DNA of 64,000 nucleotides, taken from positions 133,872 to 197,871 of the forward strand of contig JADJRT010000007.1 of assembly GCA_016712035.1 (NCBI GenBank), read 5' to 3'. Of the stretch, positions 10,842 to 19,459 are shown piece by piece. Under the pieces are notes generated by a model, which saw only the letters and a list, made by a program, of their open reading frames with translations, searched no databases and was not told the DNA's origin. The first letter of the stretch is position 1; the number at the start of each line of letters is the position of its first letter. The DNA is from Flammeovirgaceae bacterium (GTDB taxonomy: Bacteria; Bacteroidota; Bacteroidia; Cytophagales; Cyclobacteriaceae). The translations under genes and the position numbers were made by a program.

Positions 10842-11357
10842 ATGTTAGATCAACTTGTAAAACTCGTAGAACAAAATGCAGGCGCTGCTATTGTAAAAAA
10901 TCAAGCAATCCCCAATCAGTTTAATAATGCGGCCATTCAGGAAGTGGCGGGTTCAATCTTTAATTCTTTAAAAGGGCAAGTGGCTCAGGGTAATATGCAA
11001 CAAGTGGCTTCGATGTTTCAGGGAAAATCATCAGCAAGCAGCCTGGCAAACAATCCAATGGTTAGCCAGATTATCTCATCAGTTGCCTCTACTTTTGCAT
11101 CTAAGTTTGGCGTTTCTCAGGCTCAAGCGCAAAGTATTGTATCGGGCTTGGTGCCAACCGTAATGAATCAATTTATCAATAAGACAAACGATCCTAAAGA
11201 CAATTCCTTTGACCTTGGTAGCATGATGAAGACGATGAGTGGTAATAACAATTTGGACTTAGGAAGTTTACTGGGTCAGGTTGCTGGCGGAAATTCTAAA
11301 TCAAATCCTTTAGGTGCACTGGGTGGCCTTGCCGGAAAATTCTTTGGTAAAAAATAA
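10842..11357 (+). CDS. Conserved hypothetical protein, DUF937-like
   Basis: 171 residues, no signal peptide, rich in Gln, Ser, Asn and Gly. It starts 'MLDQLVKLVEQNAGAAIV' and contains 'FASKFGVSQAQAQSIVSGLV', an alternating amphipathic helix pattern similar to DUF937/YidB-type small cytosolic proteins. The C-terminus is Gly-rich ('GALGGLAGKFFGKK'). Single gene with its own leader; ends before an inverted repeat. The family assignment is a resemblance only, and no function is known. Confidence 0.75.
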   Translation: MLDQLVKLVEQNAGAAIVKNQAIPNQFNNAAIQEVAGSIFNSLKGQVAQGNMQQVASMFQGKSSASSLANNPMVSQIISSVASTFASKFGVSQAQAQSIVSGLVPTVMNQFINKTNDPKDNSFDLGSMMKTMSGNNNLDLGSLLGQVAGGNSKSNPLGALGGLAGKFFGKK

Positions 11358-11366
11358 ATCTGTTTT

Positions 11367-11417
11367 GCCACTAAGTCTCGAGGTCACTATTGTTTTGTGT
11401 CATTGTGCCTTAGTGGC
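11367..11417. repeat. Inverted repeat between convergent genes
   Basis: gccactaag (11367-11375) and cttagtggc (11409-11417) are perfect 9-base inverted copies separated by 33 bases. It lies between the DUF937-like gene and the convergent PAP2 gene. It could form a long-loop hairpin acting as a bidirectional terminator, or be a member of a dispersed intergenic repeat; there is no strong T run. Confidence 0.55.
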
Positions 11418-11423
11418 TTAACG

Positions 11424-12005
11424 TTATTCAGAATCCTGATTTAATTTATACCTCTTTCTTAAGTAAGAAGAAATTTTATATCCAACTAAGCCGCTCCCAA
11501 CACCAATGGTTGCCCCAACAATAATGTCTCCAGGGAAATGAACACCCAGATAGATACGGGTATAAGTCATTAACGCAGCCCAAAGAAAGATCCAGCCAAT
11601 CCTTTTATATACTGGGCTCAGTATGAGCCAAACAAATAAAGCTACCCCAAAAGTATTAGCCGCATGACCAGATGAAAATCCATAACGTCCACCTCGATAA
11701 TCACTAACATGATGAAGCAGGCCAGCCAGAGTCGGATCATGCGAAGGGCGAAGGCGGGCAAAAAACGGTTTCATTAAGGTTGATGTTATTTGGTCACTGA
11801 GCACAATAACAATTGCTGCTCCTACTAAAATAAACCAGGCTTCTTTCTTAAAATTTCGAAATAGTAAATAAATAAGAAATGCATATAGAGGGAGCCAGAA
11901 GAATGTTTTTGTGATCAACAGCATTACGGGATCAAGCCAGACAGCATGAAAGCTATTCAGAAAAACTAACAGTTCTTTATCCCATTCAATTAGGCGATCT
12001 AGCAT
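11424..12005 (-). CDS. PAP2-family membrane phosphatase
   Basis: 193 residues with several membrane helices. All three PAP2 signature blocks are visible: 'KPFFARLRP' (Kx6RP), 'SSGHAANTFG' (SGH) and 'GVHFPGDIIVG' (the last conserved His and Asp). Members dephosphorylate lipid phosphates such as undecaprenyl diphosphate, phosphatidate or phosphatidylglycerol phosphate. Active site expected on the periplasmic face. The precise lipid substrate cannot be told from sequence. Monocistronic, divergent from the next gene. Confidence 0.9.
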   Translation of the reverse strand: MLDRLIEWDKELLVFLNSFHAVWLDPVMLLITKTFFWLPLYAFLIYLLFRNFKKEAWFILVGAAIVIVLSDQITSTLMKPFFARLRPSHDPTLAGLLHHVSDYRGGRYGFSSGHAANTFGVALFVWLILSPVYKRIGWIFLWAALMTYTRIYLGVHFPGDIIVGATIGVGSGLVGYKISSYLRKRYKLNQDSE

Positions 12006-12158
12006 GATTCTTTTTAAAGGCTTAAAATTAATCTATTTAGTGGAATCGTTTTATTTCCAATGAGTCCAAATAGGAGATAGATGTATAATCAAGAACATTT
12101 CGCCTTGAATCCTAACCCGTAAATTGTATCTTGTCCATTAGTTTAGGCTTTAATTTAT

Positions 12159-13640
12159 ATGGAGAAATTTGATCTGGTTATCATTGGTGCAGGCCCTGCC
12201 GGCTATGCCGCAGCCATGCGTGCCCTTGATTTTAAAAAGAAGACATTGTTGATAGAGAAGAACCGGGTAGGTGGCGCAGGCGTTACCAACGGTGCTTTAT
12301 CCTCTAAAACCTGGTGGGAGTTGGCGCGTGATGCATCTGCCTTTAGACGCAGCCTTAAGAGATATAATATCCAGGCACCTGCAATCAGTTTCAAAGAAAT
12401 TCAAAGTGAAGTACGTAAGGCAGTTCAAGAGCGTAAGAGTTTGCTAGAAGAACATATGCAGCAATTGAACATTTCATCGTATGCGAATTTATTATCCTAT
12501 AAGTCTGGTCACGCCAAATTATTAACGCAACACGAGATTGAAATTACAAATGGCATAAGAAAGGAGATTGTTTTTGCTGAAAATATAATACTCGCCACGG
12601 GCAGCAGACCGCGGTTTTTACCCGAATTGCCTATTGATGAAAAAATAGTTTTAACCAGTGAAGGCATTGAGGACTTGGATGACTTTCCCGAAAGTATGGT
12701 CATTGTGGGGGCCGGGGTTATAGGTTGTGAGTATGCAACGATCTTCAGTGGATTTGGTCAAACGAAAGTTCACCTGATCGACAAAGGTGATCGCATTCTT
12801 CCTTTCGAAGATGAAGATATTGTACGGATTGTTGAGCGCAACATGGAGAATAATGGCGTACTCATCCATCGTAATTCTAAGTTAGCTAACATGAAAATTG
12901 TTAATGGTCGGGTTGAGTATGAATTGGAATATACGGATGGTAGTCGTAATACTTTTAATGTAGAGAAAGCACTTGTATCGGTTGGTCGAGTAGCAAACAT
13001 CGAAGACTTATGGGAGGACTCCGTGGGTATCGACATCACAAAAAGAGGTATTAACAATAACGATACGCAAACCAACATTTCGAATATCTATGCTGTTGGT
13101 GATCTCACGGCCGATATATCATTAGTCAACGTAGGCGAACTTGAAGGGCGCTATGCTGTTGAAAAAATCTTTGGTACGCCTGAACGTAAACTCGTTTATG
13201 AAAATATAAGCACCATCATGTTTTTGAACCCTGAGGTAGCTGGCGTTGGAATGAATGAAACGCATGCCCGGGAAGCCGGAATAAATTATAAAGTAGTAAC
13301 CCTTGAATATAGCACCATCACCCGCGCCATTGCCAAACGAAACACCCAGGGATTTATCAAACTTTTGGTGACCTGCGATGATCACATGAAAATTTTAGGA
13401 ATGAAGGTCATAGGAAACCACGCGAGTTCAGCTATTCAAGCAGTTTCATTATTGATTTCAATGGATAAAGGTATCGAAGAGTTAGCAGAATGTGTTCACC
13501 CGCACCCAAGCATAACAGAGGGTATTCAGGAATGCGTGCGCATGCTACTGGGGAAGTCGCTATTAAAGCCCACAGCTCTTAAAGGGCGTCTTTCATGTCG
13601 ATCTTGTATAAGTGGTGATTATCAGGATATTATATTTTAA
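12159..13640 (+). CDS. FAD/NAD-dependent pyridine nucleotide-disulfide oxidoreductase family protein lacking the redox Cys pair
   Basis: 493 residues with the lipoamide-dehydrogenase fold: FAD site 'DLVIIGAGPAGYAAAMRA', NAD site 'MVIVGAGVIGCEYATIFSGF', the second FAD motif 'NIYAVGDLTA', and a dimerisation domain ending 'HPHPSITEGIQE' (the His-Glu pair). The redox CxxxxC helix is replaced by 'GGAGVTNGALSSKTWWE', with neither Cys. This recalls soluble transhydrogenase-like members, which keep only one Cys or none. A C-terminal tail contains 'GRLSCRSCISG', a CxxC. Not a standard dihydrolipoamide dehydrogenase; an NAD(P)H-linked electron transfer role is inferred. Confidence 0.85.
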   Translation: MEKFDLVIIGAGPAGYAAAMRALDFKKKTLLIEKNRVGGAGVTNGALSSKTWWELARDASAFRRSLKRYNIQAPAISFKEIQSEVRKAVQERKSLLEEHMQQLNISSYANLLSYKSGHAKLLTQHEIEITNGIRKEIVFAENIILATGSRPRFLPELPIDEKIVLTSEGIEDLDDFPESMVIVGAGVIGCEYATIFSGFGQTKVHLIDKGDRILPFEDEDIVRIVERNMENNGVLIHRNSKLANMKIVNGRVEYELEYTDGSRNTFNVEKALVSVGRVANIEDLWEDSVGIDITKRGINNNDTQTNISNIYAVGDLTADISLVNVGELEGRYAVEKIFGTPERKLVYENISTIMFLNPEVAGVGMNETHAREAGINYKVVTLEYSTITRAIAKRNTQGFIKLLVTCDDHMKILGMKVIGNHASSAIQAVSLLISMDKGIEELAECVHPHPSITEGIQECVRMLLGKSLLKPTALKGRLSCRSCISGDYQDIIF

Positions 13641-13679
13641 TTTCGAATTAGATTATAGTTTTGGTACATTTTGAATTGT

Positions 13680-14258
13680 ATGAGTAAAGTACTCTTGTTT
13701 TTGGTTGGTTTGCTGTTGTTTTCCTCCTGTTCATTTCAACACCTGAATAACATACAACAGGCTAGAAAAGCCTCGTCATTTGAGCAGGTGGATTTTCATG
13801 AGTTGATTCAACGCTATATGAATAAGGAGGCCGTTGATGATGAATCTATTGAAGGCGTATATTCCGTATCGGCTGTTATTGTTAAAAAGGGTAAGCGGTT
13901 TTTAAGTTCAGAAGATCGCGAGCGTGTAATGGTTCGCAAGGAGAACTATTCCAAGGTGGCTATCTTAAAAGATAAGATTGGTTCTGATCGGGAATACATC
14001 GAGATCTCTTTGGATAAGGAAAAACAACCTTCGTATTCTGTCAGGGGTGAGTTTACAGGAATGACAGAAGCGAACATATTAATCTATACTCATTTCGAAC
14101 AACAGGGCGAGACGCTTTCCTATACTTTTACGTTTGATCGCTCGCGCGAAATTCTGGAGGGAATTAGGAAGGAAATGAAAGGCCAATCGGAAATAACATA
14201 TAAACTCACCTATATTAAAATAAATCCTTACAGGGATAATCAATTCGTTAGAAATTGA
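13680..14258 (+). CDS. Lipoprotein of unknown function
   Basis: 192 residues from ATG 13680; a TTG nine bases upstream is less likely. The N-terminus is a lipoprotein signal with the Cys in 'LLLFSSCSF'. The rest is a charged, mixed alpha/beta domain with no recognised motif, containing a predicted beta-rich region ('EYIEISLDKEKQPSYSVRGE') and ending on Lys/Arg-rich helices. It begins 40 bases after the oxidoreductase gene, so it may be in the same transcript. Confidence 0.8.
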   Translation: MSKVLLFLVGLLLFSSCSFQHLNNIQQARKASSFEQVDFHELIQRYMNKEAVDDESIEGVYSVSAVIVKKGKRFLSSEDRERVMVRKENYSKVAILKDKIGSDREYIEISLDKEKQPSYSVRGEFTGMTEANILIYTHFEQQGETLSYTFTFDRSREILEGIRKEMKGQSEITYKLTYIKINPYRDNQFVRN

Positions 14259-14310
14259 AGCTAGACGAAATCCAGAGACCAGTATCCAGCATCTGGTTTT
14301 GACTCGACAC

Positions 14311-14997
14311 TCAATACTTCACCATCACTTCTTCAATCTTTTTCCGTTCAAGCTTCGGTACGTACGTTTCCGGGTGGGGATAACCCACAGGGATTAATAG
14401 GAAAGGACGTTCGTTCTCAGGTCGTTTCAAAAGTTTTGTAAGAAAATTCATTGGACTTGGCGTGTGAGTGAGGGCAACGAGACCTGCATGATGAATAGCA
14501 GCTAATAAAAATCCACAGGCAAAGCCAACGGATTCATTTACATAGTAATTGGTTCTCTTATTTCCATCGGGCGCCAGATCATACGCTTTTTTGAATACAA
14601 TTATCAGGAAGGGGGCTATCTCAAGAAAGGGTTTTTGCCAATCGGTTTGTAAATGTTTTAAATCTTCGATCCATTCTTCGCTCATGCGATTATCGTAGCT
14701 TTCTTTTTCTTCATTTTCTGCAGCAACCCTAATTTCTTTCTTCAGCCCTCGGTCAGATACTACACAGAATGTCCAGGGTTGTTTGTGTGCACCCGATGGG
14801 GCAGTGGATGCGGCTTTAATAATATTCTCAATTACTTCAAGAGGGATTGATTGGTCGGAAAAATCACGTACAGTTCTTCGCTTTTCCGTCCAATCATAAA
14901 ATGCCGCACTTCTACTAATCATTTCATCCGGTGGATAGGTTTCGTGGGTGTAGGAAGTAAATGGATAGCCGTTGATAAGTTTTGTGTTAGTTGACAT
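14311..14997 (-). CDS. Nitroreductase-family flavoprotein (iodotyrosine deiodinase-like subgroup)
   Basis: About 228 residues from the ATG at 14997; an upstream in-frame ATG at 15027 would add ten residues. FMN-binding motifs are clear: 'KRRTVRDFSDQSIPLEVIEN', then 'AASTAPSGAHKQPWTFCVV', and 'GFACGFLLAAIHHAGLVAL' near the dimer interface. The 'PSGAHKQPWTF' block resembles the IYD-like reductive dehalogenase subgroup more than NfsA/NfsB. Likely reduces a quinone, nitro compound or halophenol with NAD(P)H; substrate unknown. It ends next to a short hairpin-like spacer (14262-14305). Confidence 0.87.
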   Translation of the reverse strand: MSTNTKLINGYPFTSYTHETYPPDEMISRSAAFYDWTEKRRTVRDFSDQSIPLEVIENIIKAASTAPSGAHKQPWTFCVVSDRGLKKEIRVAAENEEKESYDNRMSEEWIEDLKHLQTDWQKPFLEIAPFLIIVFKKAYDLAPDGNKRTNYYVNESVGFACGFLLAAIHHAGLVALTHTPSPMNFLTKLLKRPENERPFLLIPVGYPHPETYVPKLERKKIEEVMVKY

Positions 14998-15128
14998 GTA
15001 GTTTGTGTTAGATAAACGCCAAGCCAAAGTATTAAATAAAACTGATCATTTAGATGGTAAGCTTGACAAATACCTGACTTGTAGGTTGCAAGACATTTTC
15101 CTGAGAAGGGCTCAGCTGATTATCCCGA

Positions 15129-15729
15129 CTATTTATGACGGGCTCGTAACACTTTTATTACATCCGCTAGCGTAAAACCTTTTGCAGCCAGCAATACCTG
15201 GTAGTGATACATCAGGTCAGCAGCTTCACCTAAAAATAAATCTTTGTTATTGTCTTTAGCTTCTATTACTAATTCCACGGCTTCCTCACCAACCTTCTGC
15301 GCAATCTTGTTCATTCCGGAAGCTAACAATTGATTAGTATACGAACCTGCTTTAGGATTTACTTTTCTTTCCTGAATAATGGCTTCCAAAAAATTCTAAG
15401 CCAACATTTTCATTCTTTTCATTAAAACACGTATCAGCTCCCGTGTGGCATGCGGGTCCTAGCGGGTTAACTTTAAATAGCAAAGTATCCTGATCGCAGT
15501 CCATGAAGCAATCTACCAGATTTAAGTAGTTGCCAGAGGTTTCGCCCTTAGTCCAAAGGCGATTTTTGGTTCGACTAAAGAAAGTTAATCGCTTTTCGCT
15601 AAGTGTTTTTTCAAGCGCCTCATTATTCATGTAACCCAGCATCAACACGGTTTGTGTTGTTGCGTCCTGTACAACACAAGGTAGTAAGCCGTTTGATTTT
15701 GCAAAGTCCAGTTTTGTAATATCAATCAT
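15129..15729 (-). CDS. hisIE: Bifunctional phosphoribosyl-AMP cyclohydrolase / phosphoribosyl-ATP pyrophosphatase (one frameshift)
   Basis: Catalyses steps 2 and 3 of histidine synthesis. The HisI part (from 15729) has 'MLGYMNNEALEKTL', 'WTKGETSGN' and the zinc ligands in 'MDCDQDTLL' and 'GPACHTGADTCF'. The HisE part has 'KVGEEAVELVIEAK' and 'GEAADLMYHYQVLL', the MazG-like helices. The two are joined as in other bacterial HisIE fusions, but the run of six A at 15388-15393 has one base too many: with five, 'LEFLEAIIQERKVN' links the domains. Last gene of the his operon, ten bases after hisF. Confidence 0.95.
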
Positions 15730-15738
15730 ATGGGTACT

Positions 15739-16494
15739 TTAAATCCTTACGGGGATGTGGTTTGTTCTCAGATAATTCTTAAGTTCAGGAATACTCAATT
15801 CTCCAAAATGAAAAAGTGAAGCCGCTAAGGCCGCATCGGCTTTTCCGATAACAAAAGTTTCTAGAAAATGCTGTTTGTTTCCAGCGCCACCGGAAGCAAT
15901 GACTGGGATACTTAATAGCTCATGCAATTTAGCGAGAGGATCGTTGGCAAAGCCTTGCCTGGTTCCATCATGGTCCATACTGGTAAAAAGAATCTCACCG
16001 GCACCACGATTTTGTGCCTCCTTCGCCCACGAAAAAAGTTTTTTATCGGTTGGTTTACTGCCTCCGTGGGTATGCACAATCCATTGATTCTCAACTTTAC
16101 GTGCATCGATAGCAAGCACAACAAACTGAGAGCCGAATGATCTTGCTAAGTCGTCAATGAGTTGTGGATTTCTAACTGCAGCCGAGTTTATGCTTACCTT
16201 ATCGGCACCCGCTTCAAGTAGGGGAGCCACGTCTTCCACACGACTAATACCTCCGCCCACAGTAAAGGGAATATTAACATGAACGGCTATATCTTTCACC
16301 AGATCCACAAATGTTTTGCGATTTTCATTGGTCGCTGAAATATCCAGAAAGACTAATTCATCGGCTCCTTGTTTGGCATACGATGCGCCTAACTCAACAG
16401 GATCACCAGCATCGCGGATATTTACAAAATTGACTCCCTTTACAGTGCGCCCATTTTTAATATCGAGGCAGGGAATAATACGTTTGGTAAGCAC
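15739..16494 (-). CDS. hisF: Imidazole glycerol phosphate synthase, cyclase subunit
   Basis: 251 residues, full length. A (beta/alpha)8 barrel that uses ammonia from HisH to turn PRFAR into imidazole glycerol phosphate and AICAR. Starts 'MLTKRIIPCLDIKNGRTVKG' with the catalytic Asp of 'CLDIK', and has 'GGGISRVED', 'SINSAAV', 'AIDAR', 'LFTSMDHDGT' with the second catalytic Asp, and 'VIASGGAG'. Nine bases separate it from hisA. Confidence 0.98.
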   Translation of the reverse strand: MLTKRIIPCLDIKNGRTVKGVNFVNIRDAGDPVELGASYAKQGADELVFLDISATNENRKTFVDLVKDIAVHVNIPFTVGGGISRVEDVAPLLEAGADKVSINSAAVRNPQLIDDLARSFGSQFVVLAIDARKVENQWIVHTHGGSKPTDKKLFSWAKEAQNRGAGEILFTSMDHDGTRQGFANDPLAKLHELLSIPVIASGGAGNKQHFLETFVIGKADAALAASLFHFGELSIPELKNYLRTNHIPVRI

Positions 16495-16503
16495 AAGTTT
16501 TCT

Positions 16504-17226
16504 TTAAGAATTTTGAAATGCTTTGAGTTCTTCTAGTTTAATTTTGCCTTCGTAAATGGCCTTACCAATAATAACCCCATACACTTTGGCGTATTTTAAT
16601 TCATGCAAATCATCCATCGTTGTAACACCACCGCTGGCCACAATCTTAATTTTTGGATAGTGGTGTACTAATTTCTTATACAAACCCAGGTTCGGACCCT
16701 CCATCATGCCATCAGTACCAATATCGGTACAGGTTAAAAACTCAAGTCCATCTTTTTCGAATACATTAACCAAATCAAAAAGTCGAAACTTTGTGTCTTC
16801 CAGCCATCCGTTGATTGATACATTTTCTCCTTTAACATCCGCGCTCAGCACAAAATTTTCAGGTCCGTATTTCTTTAACCAGTCACTGAATTTTTCTGGC
16901 TCCTGCACAGCCATACTTCCAATGTTAATCTGATGTACACCCAGATCAAGCAGTTGTTCAACTTCTTCTTCTGTCTTAACGCCACCACCAAAATCCACAC
17001 TAAGGGCTGTCTTCTCCTGAATCTCCCGGATGACATCCCAATTAATCACTTTTCCTTTTTTAGCTCCATCCAGATCAACCAGGTGCAAACAATCTAAATC
17101 TGCATCTTGAAATTCGAGCGCTACTTCCACAGGATCTTCACGGTACACTTTTTTCTTTTGGAAATCACCTTGGGTAAGTCTTACACATTTACCGTCAATA
17201 ATATCAATTGCAGGAATAATTCTCAT
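16504..17226 (-). CDS. hisA: ProFAR isomerase (phosphoribosylformimino-5-aminoimidazole carboxamide ribotide isomerase)
   Basis: 240 residues; barrel sister of HisF. 'MRIIPAIDIIDGKCVRLTQG' carries the catalytic Asp of 'AIDI', followed by 'HLVDLDGAKKG', 'VDFGGGVKTEEE', 'INIGSMAV' and the second Asp in 'CTDIGTDGMMEGPN'. Performs the Amadori rearrangement of ProFAR to PRFAR. Sits between hisH and hisF with short gaps, in the classical order. Confidence 0.98.
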   Translation of the reverse strand: MRIIPAIDIIDGKCVRLTQGDFQKKKVYREDPVEVALEFQDADLDCLHLVDLDGAKKGKVINWDVIREIQEKTALSVDFGGGVKTEEEVEQLLDLGVHQINIGSMAVQEPEKFSDWLKKYGPENFVLSADVKGENVSINGWLEDTKFRLFDLVNVFEKDGLEFLTCTDIGTDGMMEGPNLGLYKKLVHHYPKIKIVASGGVTTMDDLHELKYAKVYGVIIGKAIYEGKIKLEELKAFQNS

Positions 17227-17248
17227 CAGGTAACTATTTAGTTTCGAT

Positions 17249-17832
17249 TTACAATATTTTTAAGAAGCTCAATAATACTTTTTCTCCTATGGTGGCAGAT
17301 TTTTCTGGATGGAATTGAACAGCATAGAAATTGTTTTTTTTCATAGCCGAACTAAACTTAAGAATATACTCTGTGGTAGCACTTGAAAATATATTAACCG
17401 GCACATAGTAACTATGGACAAAGTAAACAAATTGTTTATCTAAGCTAAGATCTATCCAACTTTGATTTACTGTCAAAGAATTCCATCCCATGTGAGGCAC
17501 TTTTCTTTATTGGTAGGTTTAAACAACTTTACGGTCTCATCGAAAATTCCTAAACAAGAGGGATTATTTTCTTCCGAGTGAGCGCACATCAATTGCATAC
17601 TCAGACAAATTCCAAGTACAGGTTGCGTAAGACCTTTGATTACTTTATCCAGTTTATGGGCAATAAGGTAATCCATCGTAGAACGGGCTTCGCCTACACC
17701 CGGAAAAATCACTTTATCGGCCTTTTGAATCTCTTCATGATTATCAGTAATCTTAAAATCAATGCCTAAGCGTTCGAGCGCAAAGGCGACTGAGCGGATA
17801 TTTCCTGCATTGTATTTTATAACGGCAACCAT
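17249..17832 (-). CDS. hisH: Imidazole glycerol phosphate synthase, glutaminase subunit (one frameshift)
   Basis: Class I glutamine amidotransferase partner of HisF. The N-part has 'MVAVIKYNAGNIRSV', 'VIFPGVGEA' and the nucleophile elbow 'VLGICLSMQLM'. A base is missing in a short A run near 17495 ('NKEK' should continue 'VPHMGWNSL', the family's conserved block). The C-part has 'FVYFVHSYYVPV' and the His-Glu of 'AVQFHPEKS'. Together about 194 residues, the normal length. Everything needed for activity is present once the base is restored. Confidence 0.95.
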
Positions 17833-17884
17833 ACGAATTAAGAATTTAGAATGACCAATGACAAATTTGGAGTGCCCATCATAT

Positions 17885-18256
17885 CTATTGCTTTTTTGAT
17901 TGGTTGAGTTTAGCTCGTGCTGTTTTTATGGATTGAACTGTTATAGCAAGCAAATCATCAGCTTCTTTTCTTATGATATCGTTTTCAGTTGCAGATTCAC
18001 TGTTGAAGTAGTCCAATAATTCAAGAAAATAGACTGATTCATCCAATTCTTCTTCAACGATTTTTAATTTGTTAATAAAATCAGCTGGTGATTTAGCTCT
18101 ACAGGCGGCTCTATAATTTGCCCCCGTGGAACTTGATGAACGAATAAACTGATTGCAGTAGGGTATGTTTATTGGATTCTTCGGAAGATTTTGAATAAAA
18201 ATCGCATTATTTATTGCAAATTTTTTGAACCTAAGTTTCAAGGCTTCAATACTCAT
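17885..18256 (-). CDS. Four-helix-bundle protein (23S rRNA intervening-sequence protein family)
   Basis: 123 residues, matching the small 'four helix bundle protein' family (S23/IVP-like): 'LRFKKFAINNAIFIQNLP', the conserved 'QFIRSSSSTGANYRAACRAK', 'FINKLKIVEEELDESVYFLE' and a closing helix. It interrupts the his operon between hisB and hisH on the same strand, with no metabolic link. On the hisB side lie copies of an attcgtaatt repeat. These genes occur as scattered singletons in many Bacteroidota genomes; function unknown. Probably a small inserted cassette tolerated within the operon. Confidence 0.9.
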   Translation of the reverse strand: MSIEALKLRFKKFAINNAIFIQNLPKNPINIPYCNQFIRSSSSTGANYRAACRAKSPADFINKLKIVEEELDESVYFLELLDYFNSESATENDIIRKEADDLLAITVQSIKTARAKLNQSKKQ

Positions 18257-18289
18257 AATATTCTATTTTGATTCATGACACGTAACTTA

Positions 18290-18324
18290 AATTCGTAATT
18301 CGTCAATCAACATTCGTAATTATT
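18290..18324. repeat. attcgtaatt-type intergenic repeat in his operon
   Basis: Two copies of the AT-rich unit (aattcgtaattcgt at 18290-18303; attcgtaattatt at 18312-18324) between the four-helix-bundle gene and the hisB stop. The reverse complement of the same unit recurs at 30897-30947. Confidence 0.6.
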
Positions 18325-19443
18325 AAAGTGTTCCTTTCGTACTTGGTAATTTATCACTGAATGGGTCTTTCCTTATAGCCATTTTTATTGCTTTCGCGAA
18401 CGATTTAAAAATTGCTTCAATTTTATGATGTTCATTGTCACCTTCAGCTTTTATATTCAAATTACACTTGGCTGTATCGGAAAAGGATTTGAAAAAATGT
18501 AAAAACATTTCGGTTGGCATTTCTCCAATCTTCTCACGTTTAAATTCAGTCTCCCACACTAACCACGGGCGTCCACCAAAGTCGATGGCAACCTGAGCGA
18601 GACAATCATCCATGGGAAGACAAAATCCATAGCGTTCAATGCCGCGCTTATCACCCAGAGCCTTGTTAAAGGCATCGCCCAAAGCAAGAGCAGTATCTTC
18701 AATAGTGTGGTGTTCATCAATATGCAAATCACCTTTTACGTTAATGTTTAAATCTATTAACCCGTGGCGAGCTAATTGATCGAGCATGTGATCAAAAAAT
18801 GCCAAACCCGTTTTAATGGATGATTCCCCTTACCAGCAAGATTGACTTCAATGGAGATGTCAGTCTCCTTGGTTGTTCGCTGAACTTTGGCCGACCGTTT
18901 GGGTGAAACAAGTTCATAAATGGTCTTCCAGTCTTGTGTTATTCCAATACAAGATGCCTCTAGGTTTTTCTCGGTCAACTTATTTGAAAGACTGCCATCA
19001 TTGAATAGAATTCCTTTGGCGCCAAGATTTTTGGCCAGTTCGATATCCGTAAGACGATCGCCAATAACAAAGGAATTCGTTAAATCATATTCTTCAGAAA
19101 AGTATTTCGTAAGCATCGCAGTGCCCGGCTTGCGTGTGGGTTTTTTTTCGGAGGGTAAGGATCGATCAATAAACACTTCTTTAAACTCAATGCCCTCGCC
19201 TTTGAGTGTTTTGCTTACCAGATTTTGTACCGGCCAGAATGTTTCTTCAGGAAAGCTAGGGGTACCTAGGCCATCCTGATTCGTTACCATCGCTAATTCA
19301 TAATCGCATTCACGCGCAATCTTACCTAGCCAGGTAAATACACCGGGTATAAATTCCAATTCATCCAAACTGTCAATCTGCGGATCGGCCGCTGGCTCCA
19401 CAATCATCGTTCCGTCACGGTCAATAAAAAGTACTCTTTTCAT
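18323..19443 (-). CDS. hisB: Bifunctional histidinol-phosphatase / imidazoleglycerol-phosphate dehydratase (one frameshift)
   Basis: The start is ATG 19443 ('MKRVLFIDRDGTMIVEPAAD'), giving the HAD phosphatase nucleophile Asp in 'FIDRDGT'; open frame upstream of it overlaps hisC. The dehydratase domain has the metal-site histidines in 'FFDHMLDQLARHG', 'HIDEHHTIEDTA' and 'EGDNEHHKIEA'. The domains join at about 18828, where a G is missing from a run of five: with it the text reads 'GKGESSIKTGLAFFDHMLDQ'. This is the E. coli-type HisB fusion common in Bacteroidota. Catalyses steps 6 and 8 of the pathway. Confidence 0.96.
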
Positions 19444-19459
19444 ATACTTCTCAATTCGT

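Noticed and set aside
15875..16933. Several + strand open frames across hisF and hisA
   Set aside because: All are antisense of strongly conserved enzymes.
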